Assembly (NCBI GenBank): GCA_038025085.1
Contig: CM076153.1
Location: forward strand, 1,798,001-1,862,000
Reading direction: 5' to 3'
Source of the DNA: Tetragonia tetragonoides
Lineage: Eukaryota; Streptophyta; Magnoliopsida; Caryophyllales; Aizoaceae
Length of the DNA: 64,000 bases
Shown: piece after piece, positions 36,644 through 49,600 of the stretch
Numbering within the stretch: position 1 is the stretch's first letter
How the letters are laid out: the number at the start of each line of letters is the position of its first letter
Notes under the pieces: model-generated
What the model saw: the letters and a program-made list of their open reading frames with translations, nothing else
Database searches by the model: none
What the model was told of the DNA's origin: nothing
Position numbers and translations under genes: made by a program

Positions 36644-37599
36644 CTGCATTTAAACAGACAGTTTAGCTTCTTTCTTTGCAGTAAACACCTGTTGTGTGAG
36701 AAATCAATCCCTATCCCTGAATTCATTTATTAAACCCTAAATTCAAAATGCTCTTTCTTTCAGCCATTGAGTAACATAGTAACATACAATACGAACTCAA
36801 ATTTCCCATCAGTCAATCTCCTACTGTTAAATCAAATAACAACCCAGAATAGTTAGGACATAAAGAAAATAGTTGAGAACAAATACAAATGACCTTCCAA
36901 CTTAGAAATATGAACATATGAGGGTACAATAAACTATGTAAATGCCCTGCTTGTGACTAGGTTAAACAGGACAGATAGGTCAAAAACTAGTGCTAAGCTT
37001 GAGGTTTAATCAACACCACCCTTTCATGTTAGATCTTAGGGACCCATAATCAATCATGAACAGGGATGAGTAACATCAAACCATATAATATAGGATAATG
37101 ATACCAAAAGAATGAAAGAGTAAAGTAGAAGAAACCAAAAAGGAAAAGAAAAAGTGTTAGCCAAAACTCACCTGACAGTAAAGTACTAACTAATTTTCCA
37201 CTAAACAAAGAAGCAACTAGTTAAGGATCTTTACCAAAACATTATGGACAAATCAAGATCTTTGTTTACACCTTTTAACTACTAGAACATTCTTGATTGA
37301 AGGTCATTTAATCAGCTCAAAATAACATCAACGCAAAACCAAAACCCTTATAGAAGATAAACAAGAAAAGCTTCAAGATCCCCCATTTCAACCCGCCAAC
37401 ATAAACCCTTAACCAGGAATAATCAACATACCCAGAAGATAAAATCAGATCCCCTGACATTTTAAGATAAAACCCAGTTCATATCAGCTAAAAACAAACA
37501 GCATTGAACATAAAAATGAAGAAAAAGGGTGTTTAATTAGCTACCCAAAAACGACAATGGCGAGAAAATGAGAAACAAAAAGAGAAAGTTTTAACTTAC
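36644..37599 (-). other. 5'UTR intron of the MAP65 gene
   Basis: On the minus strand, TGG|GTAAGTTAA near 37599 is a strong donor and TTTAAATGCAG| at 36644-36645 an acceptor, 19 bp before the ATG. The upstream noncoding exon would start somewhere in 37600-37800. That stretch is pyrimidine-rich on the minus strand (GA repeats on the plus strand), typical of plant transcription start regions. This is inferred from splice consensus only. Confidence 0.6.
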
Positions 37600-37810
37600 C
37601 CAGATCGTCCTCGATAAAACCTAGGGTTTTTGCAGAGCTTTGTGGTCTCAGATCTGAAGTATTTTATTCACTTCGATGAGAGAGAAAGAGAGAGAGTGTG
37701 TGTGAAAGAGAAAGAAAGAGTGAAGACTCAAACACTGTGCTCAACTGAGAAGAAAAGAGTAGTGAAGTGATGAGTGAGAAGAGAAGAGGGAACATGGAGA
37801 GAGAGAGAGA

Positions 37811-40800
37811 GATTAGTGCAGTGGGACCGACTTACGAACGACCCTCTTCGTCCGCATATGATTGTCCTGAAAAGTCTTTTACTTTCATGGTTTCCTCCTG
37901 ACGCCCATGGTTCCCTCTCTTATTTACCGATCATGGTATTCTTCAAATTAACTCTGCCCCCTTTGGGGTTTCTTGTGTGTAGCAATAGATTGCAGCTCGT
38001 GTGAGCGGTTTTATCTTGAAATCGCCTCATACAAATTTTTGTGTATTTTATATGTCTTATCAATAATTTTAGTAGTAGGTAAGTTTTAAACTTTAAAGAT
38101 GAGTATTTTGAAATACATTACTTAATTAGTTTAGGTGTTATTTTGGATATGGAAGTGCAAATCAAATCAACTTTTGTAATTATGATGATACGCATTAGTT
38201 GTATCTATAAGGTAACATGAAGAATGACTCGTTGACTGGAATTTGAAGATGATCGATGAGTAAGAATGTGCGTAGATGTGTTCACAGACCAATGATATAT
38301 GCTTTCTCCTAACGATTTATAATAATAGTTGAAATAACGGTTTAATGTTAAGAGGAAAGTTTATGTATTTTCAATTAATTTAAATTCAAAAAATCATTTC
38401 CAATACTGCAAACATTGAATAAGATGTTTATATTTTTGTCAAATCACCATTTCTAAAATCTCATTTTTACAGACCTCTTTTTCACTATACTTTCAAAATC
38501 TAACAAGCATTAATGTAGAAGAGCATAGCCTTAGACTGATTCTTCCACCCTTCTGCCCCCCAGTCACACTATCCAATCCAAACTCACTCTTGCGTTTTCT
38601 CTCGTGCTCAGGCAGGGTAGAAAATCTTCTTTCCAAAAAAGCAGACCGACCGACCCGGGTTTTCACGAGCGTTGGCGGGTTCTGGGAGAACTCGGCATCA
38701 TGCAATTCCATCAATCTGGTTAGGCGAGGTCACATTCCGTCATAATAACTTTTGTCTTAACAATTGAATCCCATTGAGACGAGATTGAAGCTTAATTGTT
38801 AGATTGAGCTCGTATGAGAGAGAAAACACGTACAACATAGAGCTGATCAAAGATGGGTTTGGGTCGGAGCGTATAAATCTCGTCACTCTTATGTTTCTTA
38901 TGGAACTAACTAGATGATAAATTTTATGGCTCCTACGGATAATATCACAAAATATTAATAAAAACAGGCACTTCACTAAAAGTCCCATTTCATTATACTA
39001 TGGTTCATTCATCTAATACAACCATTGTTTTTTACAAAATAATTAATAGTACGTTAACCTAATGCAAATGTGGTGGAAGTTAGTTACGTATATGGATTAC
39101 AATGATAATATGATTAACTTTAGCTTGGAAGTGTCTTCACGTGATGATACTTGATCAGATTAAGACATTAATTTGTTTCCTTTTTTTATGTATTTCCCCA
39201 TGATGATGACATTATTTCCCCGGAGAAATTATGTATTTGCCCTTGGAATTTTGTTTTGACCAGCAACTATCAACAGCAGCTGTTGCCTTGACTAGGAACA
39301 TTTTCACTTTAGGCGCAACTGAGCAAAAAACGAAATAAAAAGCTAGCAAGATTAATTAATTAATTTTTTTTGAGGAAAGATTAATTAATTAATAAATAAT
39401 AAAGAAATAGCATATATAGTAATATTTTATGAATAGGCATGTACATATCATTTATCAACCAATCTTCACGGGCAGACAACCTTAAAAGTTGATCAATACA
39501 CATTTAACATACCCTAACCTTCAATTCTTTATGTAAATAATTGTTCTTTTTTTTGTTCCTTTCTTGCATTAGTGGATTGGTTAAGGTTTTTATGGTCGAT
39601 TAACTATGTAGGTTTAACTTTAAGCCTTTTGTAAATAGAAGTAGGATTGTCTCGTAACCCTAGGGAGTATTTTGAACGAGATGCAATGTTAACTCCATTT
39701 TGTATTTATATGAGTATTTGAATAATATATACTCTAGTGAAGTTGTAAAAAAAGATACATCACAATGGTTGATGATTCTATATTTAGATTTAAACATTTT
39801 TCTTATTTACCCATCATGTCCATCAATTTAAATCAAATTAGGATTTATACATTGATAAAATCCCTATGTGAAATAGAAAATAAGAAAAGAAATACAAGAA
39901 ATTAGTGTTTAGCCGTTGTAAGTTTTTTTCTAGTTTCTTCCAAATAACTTGATTCAATTGTCTCGAATTGTCCTGAATTTTCAGTTTTTTTTTTCTCGTC
40001 AAAAAGGGATGCAAGTGAATGATAATCGAGACACCCCGCTACATTATGTATTCTCGTGTTTAATGGCGAACATATGAGACTAGCTGAACAACCAGCGCAA
40101 ACACTAGCTCTAAAGCCAGGAGACACAAGACATGGGGGAATGAAGATTCGAGCCAATAACCTTATCTTACAAAACCACTTAGAAATAAGCTTGGAACCAC
40201 TAAATCATCACCCTTTATTGTTATCGAATTTTCAGTTAAATCTCAATTATCCCCGATCACAGTTATCTCTTATCTGTCACCAGTTTTCATTTGAAACAAA
40301 CGAGCCAGAATGAAACAACTGAATATTTTTTGCAATTCGTGATCCCCAAGAAGAGTAAAAAGAGTATGGGGGCCTTTGGTCTGGCTGGCCCATTGAAGCA
40401 TCCGAAATATGTCACATGCAACTTGTCCTTTACTGGTGCTTCAAGCTTATAAACAGCTTAAGAAAGAAATAGAGTACTCCATTTGGGGATGCTTATCACA
40501 ATACTATTAATTTGATGGGGGCATTTATGATATAATGGATTACTACTATTAGACTTGGATAGATAGGATATTGTGGCCTGAAGCATATGTGCCCACAGCA
40601 TTACATTATTGCTCTACAAATGGGTCTAGCTTATGTCCACTATTTCCAGTAAAGTCAAAAGTTTCGCTACGTTTTGACTATGAATTACAGTGGATTAAAG
40701 CAAAATAACTTATAAAATGTTGGCAATTCTTATTTATTGTGTACTTTGCCAATAGTTATTGCACTTCGAATCTCGAAACTTTCACAGAATTGGAATAAGG

Positions 40801-41443
40801 CTGTGTACAACCAATCTCGGTCCTCTGAATCCTGCATAGATGGAAGCCTCTTTAAAGACCCTAGATTAATGTTGATGTGTTGATCTAGATGGGTCCTAGC
40901 TTGTCTACTTATGTAGCCCAATAAACCAAACCTTAATCATATTAACGAGATATGATTAAGGTTAAAAGGAGCTTGGCTATATATTTAGCCCAATCCCTGT
41001 GTCACATTTAATCTGTCCAACGTGTAACTCCATTAGATGTGATGACCCTACAACTTCCAACGTGTAACTATTTGTGGGACCCACGCACACCCAAGCACAA
41101 AACTGTATGTTCACCGTTTTTCATTTTAATTTTGTGATCATCTCTTAAATTCAAAGTTCCAAACTATCTTCCCGGATTTAGTTAATCGGTTAGTTTGATT
41201 GCAATCGGTATCTCTCTCTCTCTCTTCCTTTTTATACCTATTACTTGAATTGTTAATAATGTTGATAATGTTGGTGGCTTTGGTGTTCATATTTTAATTT
41301 CTCTTTGTTTTTTTCAGCAATATTAATGTTATTCTAGACCATCTAGATGAACAATGATCTTTAATTAATTAATATTGACGTTTATAATTCTATTTGGGGA
41401 ATTAATTAGTTTGAAGAAATTAAAAAGAGTAGCTTAAACAGAG
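37811..41443. other. Divergent intergenic region between MAP65 and CDS1
   Basis: Contains the MAP65 promoter (low end) and the CDS1 promoter and 5'UTR (high end). A CT-repeat at about 41214-41226 follows a possible 5'UTR donor (ATCG|GTATCT near 41208), with a possible acceptor AAACAG just before the CDS1 ATG. ORFs at 38493-38714 (-) and 40056-40313 (+) are unsupported. GCCTCATACAAATTTTTGTG near 38025 repeats the motif seen at 5755. Confidence 0.45.
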
Positions 41444-44400
41444 ATGCAAGGAGGTCGTCGTAGCCCTACCAGTCCATCAACACCTAAGGTTCGACAACGC
41501 AAACGATCTATATCTACTGAGGTTAGTAATCTTTTTCTTTTTTTTTCTTTTTTTTTTGGGTATGCGTGGATTTCTTCAAATTTCTTACCTGGGTTTGGTT
41601 TACCCATCCATCTATTTATTATACATGAGTTGATCTGATTAAGTGATTATGATTTATGGCAACTGAATTGGTCACTACTGATTACCCCAGGGAGAGGCTC
41701 CCGCCAAGGCAGGGTAGGGGGTCGGTTGTACGCAGCCTTACCCATGTGAGAAGTTGTTTCCATTTGACAGGATATTTGAAGTGCAACGACCATCGACAAC
41801 TTTACTATAAATAGGAGGTGCTGACAGTTTATGGGTTATTTTGCTTTAGTCTATTATATTCCGAATAGCCAAAAAGTAGTGAAGCTTTTAGCTCTATTGG
41901 AAATGGTGAACTGGAGGGGGAAATCGAATCTAGCACCTAATGTACTTAGGGTCTCAATCTTAACCATTAGGGCAAGACCTTATTGGCGGCTTACACGTTG
42001 GTTGTGGCAGGGGTGGTGTTAGGCTGTTAGTTCATACTGTATTTGTCAATACCAATATCTTCATTTACTTGTTATTCAAATTTGCCAACTGGTGCCATGA
42101 GAAATTTTATAACCATTTTCAGTTGCTCTTAGAATCTTACTTTCATGTATGGATGCCAAAAGGAAAAGAAAAAAAAAAAAAAAAACAGAACTTATACAGT
42201 CTTTCCTTTAAAAGTTGCAATTTTCTCTTCAGTTTCAGGTGCCCCCAGAAATTAACAGAACAAATGGAAGCAATTTGCTTGTTCATGATAAAAGCAAATA
42301 TCAATCTATGTTGGTCCGCGCATACTCATCACTGTGGATGATTGCAGTTGCTTCATTTGTCGTATATTTGGGTCATCTTTACATTTGGCCATGGTGGTTA
42401 TCATACAAATAGTTATGGTCAGGGAGCTGTTCAACTTGCGAAGAAGAGCCCATGAAGATAAACGACTTCCAGGCTTTAGGCTTTTGAACTGGTAAGTTTT
42501 AGTTCAAATATCAAATAAAACATGCTATTTTGATTGTGTTGGTGCCTATTGCTACCCAACAGTAATATTTTGGGGAGCAAAATCACCAAATGATGTTCAT
42601 TAAAATGTATCAGGCACGTTCTCTTCACAGCAATGCTCTTTGTGTATGGCCGGATTCTAAATCGACAGCTTGTCAATACTGTGACTTCTGATAAAGTTTC
42701 TTATAAGCTTGTCAGTGACATTATCAAGTATCAGATGATTATCAGTTATTTCCTATATATTGCAGGTTCTTTCTCTCCTTGCTTCTGCCCTGAATTTGAA
42801 ATTGAAGAATCTTGACTCTTGAGCTGCATTATTTGGATATTTGTCTCTCGTTAGCAGCTTTAATTAAGTAGTCTTAGAATCTTAGCATCTAGGCTGGTTA
42901 ATCATTGTTAAGTCATGACTTACTATCGTCACATCATGTTGTCTTCATACTGAATTTGACGCGAGGCTCTTTTTCTCGATACAATCAGGTGTCATCTGGT
43001 TCATTCTCACACTAAAGAAGATCAAGATGTACAAATATCAGTTCGGTCAGTACGCATGGACACACATGATTCTTATAGTGGTGTTCATCCAGTCCTCATT
43101 TATCGCAGCTAATATATTTGAGGGGATCTTTTGGTACTTCACATTTATCAATAATTTCTTTATTATTTAGTATTCATAATTTGGGTGAGAAGGCATCGAA
43201 TCATATAATGTTATTTTTTTACTGGGTTATTCATAAGCTCAGAGGACTTCGGCGCAGTTTATTGGCTTTCTTCACTGTCATTTCTGCTTATTTCTTCTAG
43301 TCTTCTGATTAAGCTTAGTGTCAGTGTATTCAGAGATTTACTACCAGTTGTGGTCTCTGTATGTCATAAAATGTTTGATGTTTTGTAGTTATGTGCCAAC
43401 CTAACTATTATAGTTAACATAATCACTCTTTCTAATACACACTGGTAGGTGTTAACTTAATTCTGGCATGATTTGGATCACTCTTTTTTATTGAACAATC
43501 TACATGAATCTTATTAGTGGTTTTCATATCGAAGTCAGGCATGATGATATTAGATACAACCTTTCATTTGTCTTCTAACAGTTTCTGGAGTGCTTATACT
43601 TCCTCAGAGTTTTTCCTTTCATCACTGACAAGATAATATACTTTTAGGTTCCTTCTCCCTGCAACCCTCATTGCTGTCAACGATGTTGCTGCATATATAT
43701 TTGGTTTCTTTTTCGGAAGAACCCTGTTGATAAAGCTGTCTCCCAAGAAAACTTGGGAGGGATTTATTGGAGCATCAGTTACAACACTAATTGCAGCATT
43801 TGTGGTGAGTGTCAATTAGAAAACCTTTAGCTTGGTGTTCTTCTCAGTCTCCAACATCATTTGATAGAAAGAACTGCCACAACAAAACATATCCGGTAAG
43901 AGTTACTGGAAGGTAGTGATTGTCATGAAGATTACATTGGAAATGAATATTCTATCCTAGAAGTCTGAATGAAATCAGCTTCGCATTTGAATTATAACCA
44001 GACTATGGCTTGAGTGGAAGCGTATCAGGAAGCTTCGACCTGTTACACGCACCCTATACATCCATTCGAGTATTCAGTCGCAGACGCCTGTCATGTAGCC
44101 TTTTTTCCAATATATTTGCATTCACCTTATACATATATTTCCTGAATATGTTTTTGATCAATAACTATTGAGAAATAGGCAATGTTTTTTCATGTATTGG
44201 TTGATATATAATCCAGCATTAGAGGCAAGTAAACCAACTGATGTATTTTCTGCCTTTTTTATACGAAGTTTAAGAACATTAAGGGTTACACATTTCTTGT
44301 TTGCAGCTTGGAAACATATTAGGCCGTTTCCAATGGATGACATGTCCGAGGAAGGTAAATTGTTGTAAATAGACATTCTACAGCTGTCCATGTACCGAAC

Positions 44401-45833
44401 CATTAACTCATTGCATAGGAACATGCAGGATTTGTCTACTGGGTGGCTTCATTGTGATCCTGGCCCACTTTTCAAGCCAGAGTATCATGCTTTACCTCGA
44501 TGGGTTCATCAAAGGGTAAGTATCTACTGGGGGTTTCACTTGCTTTTGCTGCATACTTCACAGTTTCAGATTTGTTTATTAAGTTAGGATACTAAAATTC
44601 CATGGCTTAAATCAAGAGGAGGATCAGGATTATATATTAGCAAATGTGCTTGTTTAAGAAAGGCTATATTGAAGTTTCATGAAGTTTATATACATGGTCT
44701 TATAGTACGCCCATTAGCCAGAGATGACGAGATCTCTTGTAACTTCTATTAGTGACACGCTGCAGTTTCATCAAAAAGACATCGGTATATTGCCAGTGCA
44801 GTGGCATGCCTTGTTCTTGGGGTTGTTTGCATCAATAATAGCGCCTTTCGGTGGCTTTTTTGCCAGTGGGTTCAAGAGAGCGTTGAAGATTAAGGTACAG
44901 ATCCTGGCAGTGTTATTAGAACTTAATATAGCGATATTCATATCCCCTTTTTCCTGTTCATTTTATTGTATGGCTAGGGGATGATATGGTTAGTGTGTGT
45001 GTGTGTTTTTTTGGGGGAGGGAGGGGGGGGGGAGTTGGATCTATTGTTGCAGCTATGCTCATATGTGGTCTCGATTATATATCTTATATTTGTCTCATCT
45101 CTTTAATTTGGTTACAGGATTTTGGTGATAGTATTCCTGGACATGGAGGATTCACTGATAGAATGGATTGCCAGGTATACAGTAGTAACAGTACAAGAAT
45201 ATGTGCATGACTACATGCATTTGAACATGGAGAATTCCTGTTACAGGATTCAGTTACCTACCCAAGTTACAATACATCTCCTCCTGGTCCCTGCCTTCAA
45301 GTTAATTCACAGAGTAATTGTGACACTTAATTCAATAGTCTGTTCATAGGCAGCGGTTGTCTCCAGGATTATTGTTTACCTTTTTGCTGTGAATATATGA
45401 TGTTACTGCTCTAATAAATGATCAGAAATAATGGAAGATGTCATGTGCTAGTTCCATACTACTACGTATACTGGAAAAAGAAAATCCTGGAAACTGAGTT
45501 TTTGCAATTCTGCAGATGGTGATGGCCATTTTCGCATACATATATCATCAGTCATTTGTTGATGTCAGAGACTTTTCCGTTGAGATGATTTTGGAGCAGG
45601 TAAGGCTTTAGATTTGTCTTTGATGAAATATTTAAACATATACTATATTCTCTCTGAACCTACTAGCACCCTATAATCATATTCATCTACCAAATGTTAT
45701 AGTGATTATGATGGTGAGTTCATTATCAATTGTGGTTTAGATACTTGGCAATCTCAGTTACGAGGAGCAGGAGTCTCTTTACACGAGACTTGGGCAGATT
45801 TTCTATGAGCAGCAAGTCAATCTACAGCCGTGA
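41444..45833 (+). CDS. CDS1: Phosphatidate cytidylyltransferase (CDP-DAG synthase), 11 exons, apparent 1-bp frameshift
   Basis: Exons: 41444-41521, 42239-42491, 42614-42765, 42989-43133, 43648-43804, 44307-44354, 44429-44515, 44766-44894, 45118-45174, 45516-45599, 45741-45833; about 427 aa if the frame is continuous. The enzyme makes CDP-diacylglycerol from phosphatidate and CTP, probably in the ER membrane, feeding phosphatidylinositol and phosphatidylglycerol synthesis. Exons 2-8 encode several hydrophobic membrane segments. [16 protein letters not shown] and the family signature [20 protein letters not shown] followed by GFTDRMD (exons 8-9) are intact. Exon 2 shifts frame at about 42387-42390 (TTTGGCCATGG) and would stop at 42410-42412. 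Frame and splice phases downstream require one more base, so this is either a real null allele or a sequence error. Confidence 0.9.
41681..41980 (-). repeat. Two SINE-related fragments in CDS1 intron 1
   Basis: At 41681-41765 the minus strand reads GGTAAGGCTGCGTACAACCG and CCTACCCTGCC, the same SINE type as at 120-205. At about 41915-41980 the minus strand carries GGTCTTGCCCTAATGGTTAA and an AGATTCGATTT B-box-like word. Both are fragments without clear ends. Confidence 0.45.
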
Positions 45834-46611
45834 GAATTCCATGCCAGTTTGAACAGCAAGAGTCATTTCTTGTCTTGGCCCTCCCAATCAATGTTGTATA
45901 TGATCAGTAGGGAGTGTTATTCCCTGCCAGGTCGACTTTCAGGCTACTCGCTTTGCAGTGCAAGAGTTAAAAGAGGTTGAACCACTCAATGGTCTAGAGA
46001 GGACATTGGCAAGCTCCTTAATGACGCTACGCTTTGAAGCTAATTGATTTTGCTAAACCTTGCTCTTTGGCACTTGTTTATCTTAAGCTCTTTCTTTGTG
46101 TACCCCTGAGGCCCTGACCTAGTCATGTAACTATTGGTTGTGGAAGGAGGGAGTAATCAACAAGAGAATGTACAGCTTTTACATTCCTTATGGATCTGGC
46201 ATACTTGTGGAGAGTTTAACTTCTTTTTGGAATGAACAAAAAATAAATAAATTGTAACCATATATGTAACGTGTAGTTTTGTACATTGAGTTGAACAGGG
46301 TGGTATCAACAGAATATGTTATTACTTAGCATGACAAAATACAGAATAATCACTTACAAATGGCTGGACCAATGTGTTCAATATCGCGACTCCAGCCTGA
46401 AGTGGCTGCTGTATTGCCATAATGATCACTGTGTCATCTGAAGGTCTCACAACTCAAAAGTAGCCTACTCTCCAGTTGCCGGAAAAATAAAAAAAGAAGA
46501 CTCTCTTTTTCACAGGAGGGGGAAAATTTTGGCGCCAGGTTCAATAACTAAATGAATAGACAGAACCATGCTACTTCTCCTGTGAATAACATATATATTT
46601 ACTGCTGCTCT
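45834..46611. other. Convergent spacer, CDS1 / trigger-factor 3' ends
   Basis: Carries the CDS1 3'UTR (a candidate AATAAA polyadenylation signal at 46242-46247) and the 3'UTR of the minus-strand chaperone gene. No other gene was seen. Confidence 0.5.
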
Positions 46612-49600
46612 TCACTGGGTAATATATTGGACGTCAGCTTGTTCTCTAAGCCATTCAAGCACCTTTGCTCCCTCCAAAACCTCTTGGACCTAGAAATTTC
46701 AAAATTCTGATTATATGGTTATTGTGCTTGCCAAGACCTAGAGAAGAACCTGGAAGAGCTAAATTTTGGAACAGCAGGAAGGTAAAAACAAGGGGGAAAG
46801 ACTTAACCTGTTCTTTGATACGGTCTTCATCATACTCTTGCTTATGGCGTTTAAATTCTTCGATGGAGTTCTTCACCTCCTCAACCACCTCTTCAGTAGA
46901 GACCTGCAGTCAAATATCGTCAGCAAATAGGGGGGTAAAGCTGGTTAGATTGCCTTGGCATCAAAGCAGGGAGAGGGAATAATCACTAGTATCACTCCTT
47001 AAAAAATCATTACCTGTAATTTTTCTCGTTTAAATATATCTCCTACAGCCAGATTCTGTTTTATAATCTCAACTATATTTTCTTTCTCGTGTTCAATGTA
47101 CTCTTTTACTGCCTTCGGACTTGTTAAGGAAGCCAACTGCTCATCGTTCAACTTCATCTTAGCCTATTAAACAAATATGCAAAATGTAAGGAAGACATTA
47201 GTCGAGGGATACAACAGTCAAGTCTCCCTTTCCAGAAAGCAGCAAACAGTCAATTGTTCGTTGTGATTCATGTCCACTCTTCTTTTACAGTTAATTCAAG
47301 TATGAATTTTCCTCCTGAACATCATGCTGTAGGCTTGAGGTTACTGTTAGTGCTGACCTGAACTTCCAGAAGCTTGGTTCCATACATCTGCCTACCTTCT
47401 TCCTCAAACAAGGAGTGAGGAATTTCAACGTGAACCATCTGTAGATAACAAAAGAATAAAAATTACCAGCAGTAACACCAAAGTGGTAAGATTTTCACCC
47501 TTCCATAAATTATTCCTGCTACATGCATATCAGCTGCTCAAATATTACAACCAGCATAATTGTGGTGTGATAATCTTATGCAAGTCTTAAGACTGATATG
47601 TAAGTGCCATACAGAGTGGACAATCATGCTTGACAGTCTAAGGCGCGTTCTCTTGAAGACCCAATTTAACAAATGAAAGCAACACCTACAGGCTATGTCA
47701 ACTCTGTTCATCTAGATTATTAGTGTCTAGTCTCAGGAGGGTTCAACTATTCCTTTCCAGAAAGCAGCCGATCACTGTCCCTTGCTTGATGGCTAAGTGG
47801 ATGCTTTACTTGGGCTCAACCAAAAAAAAAAAAAAGGGTAAGAAGTTCAGATGTTCTAGAACTGTGCTGATAGTTGATACTGATATAAGCTGATAGTAGA
47901 TGGGTGTTGACCTCTGATAGTAGTTCAAGTGAACCAGCACACAACTTCAGCATAAGCAAGCACAAATTCCCCATGTGAATACAACTTTTTTTTTTTTTTG
48001 GTATCAGGAATACAAGCTTTTCCTGATATAACATGGAAGTATTGAAAAATAGAATGAGCACCTTACGAAGCTGGTCTAGAATTGCATTATCTGCAGCTTG
48101 TTCCTTGGCTGTTTGCTCTAGTTCTTGACATCTCTGCAACAATGCCTCCTTGACCTGTGGCATCGCAGCATAAATTTGTGCACTGTCAAACATAGTTTTA
48201 CTTTCTAAACCAGCACCTTTCATACGCATCTGCAACAGCTTACCTCATCTATGGTAGAACATCCTGGAAGAAGCTTATCAGCAATAGAATCATCGAATGT
48301 TGGCAGATCTCTGTAAAATAGTTCTTTACACTCTACCTGTAGATGAATATCAGAAAGATAATATCACTGTTGTATTGTGCATTAGGAGATGATATCAGAG
48401 TCGGAATTTAGTTCTTAGAGCAAGAAGCAACATGATATCGACTGCTCTTTTGATATAGGGCAATGCAAGAAGGATCTAAAAAGTGACCCTCGTCTTACCA
48501 AAAGTTATGCGAAGACCGTCTTATACAATTTTTTTGTGAAAAAAGAATAAGGCGAAGTAACAACATCATTTGCCTATATATGTTCATTTTTGTAATTTTC
48601 TATCTTTAGATAATGAGTTCTTTTGAACAGAAAGACACTTACGGTAAATTGGGCATGGACCCCGCGAAGATCTTCTTGTCTCCACGATTCAGGAAACACA
48701 AGTGGAAAGGATTTTGTTTCACCTGGCCGGATTCCAATGATTGAATCAAGGAAACCAGGAATGACAATGTCCCCATCTTCTGTGTCAAACTGAAAACCTG
48801 ACAAAACGGATCAAGAGGTAATTAACTAATTATCATAACAAGACTCTACAGGCTTAAGTCTAAGCTATTCAGAATTCACACCACAATGTAGTTTAAATGA
48901 GCAATGTGGCTGATCACATACAATAAACCATTTAGGAAGTACAATGTTTCAAACACAAGGGAAACTGGACAAAGCAAAATGACATAATAATCACAAACCA
49001 TAGCGAGAAAAATATGTTTTGTCTTGCACCACTTTGTCATATGCATACAGGCGAGAACAGTCTCTAGCATCCATGTATTAAATATTTTTGGTTTATTTCA
49101 TAAGAGAAGGCAAAGTTTGGTTGCTCTGCAGTCTGCAGAATCAAGTCTGACAGGCCTTGTCTTTTGCATACCGTTGCTTTAACAATCAAAAACAGCAGTG
49201 TGGGCTATACTCTGACCATCACTTTCCGCATCCTAAAATTTTGAGTCGAAGAATTCCAAGATTCTTCATAATACTAGTACTCTCAGTAAGAAATTGGACA
49301 GCCAAGTTCTAGAGACAACACCTTTACTCTCAGCAGATGGAATCTCTTGAGCATTTGTTCCATCTTGTTCAATTGTTGCTGCTGATATGTTTACTACCAC
49401 AACATCACCAACCTGTGAAAGTTCACCATCATACAAAAAATAATTACCCACAAATGAATAACTTCTCCAGTAGTCAATTAGAAGAATTTAAGCAATCGAA
49501 TGAAGTACTTGAAAAGCACATTTCAGAGAAAGTGAAATTTGCTCATTAAAATCTCAGTTTGAGAGACATGCTTACTAAATTTTACACCTCTTGTATGTAT

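Noticed and set aside
38493..38714. 73-aa minus-strand ORF in the MAP65-CDS1 spacer
   Set aside because: No recognisable domain, no splice context and no neighbouring exon.
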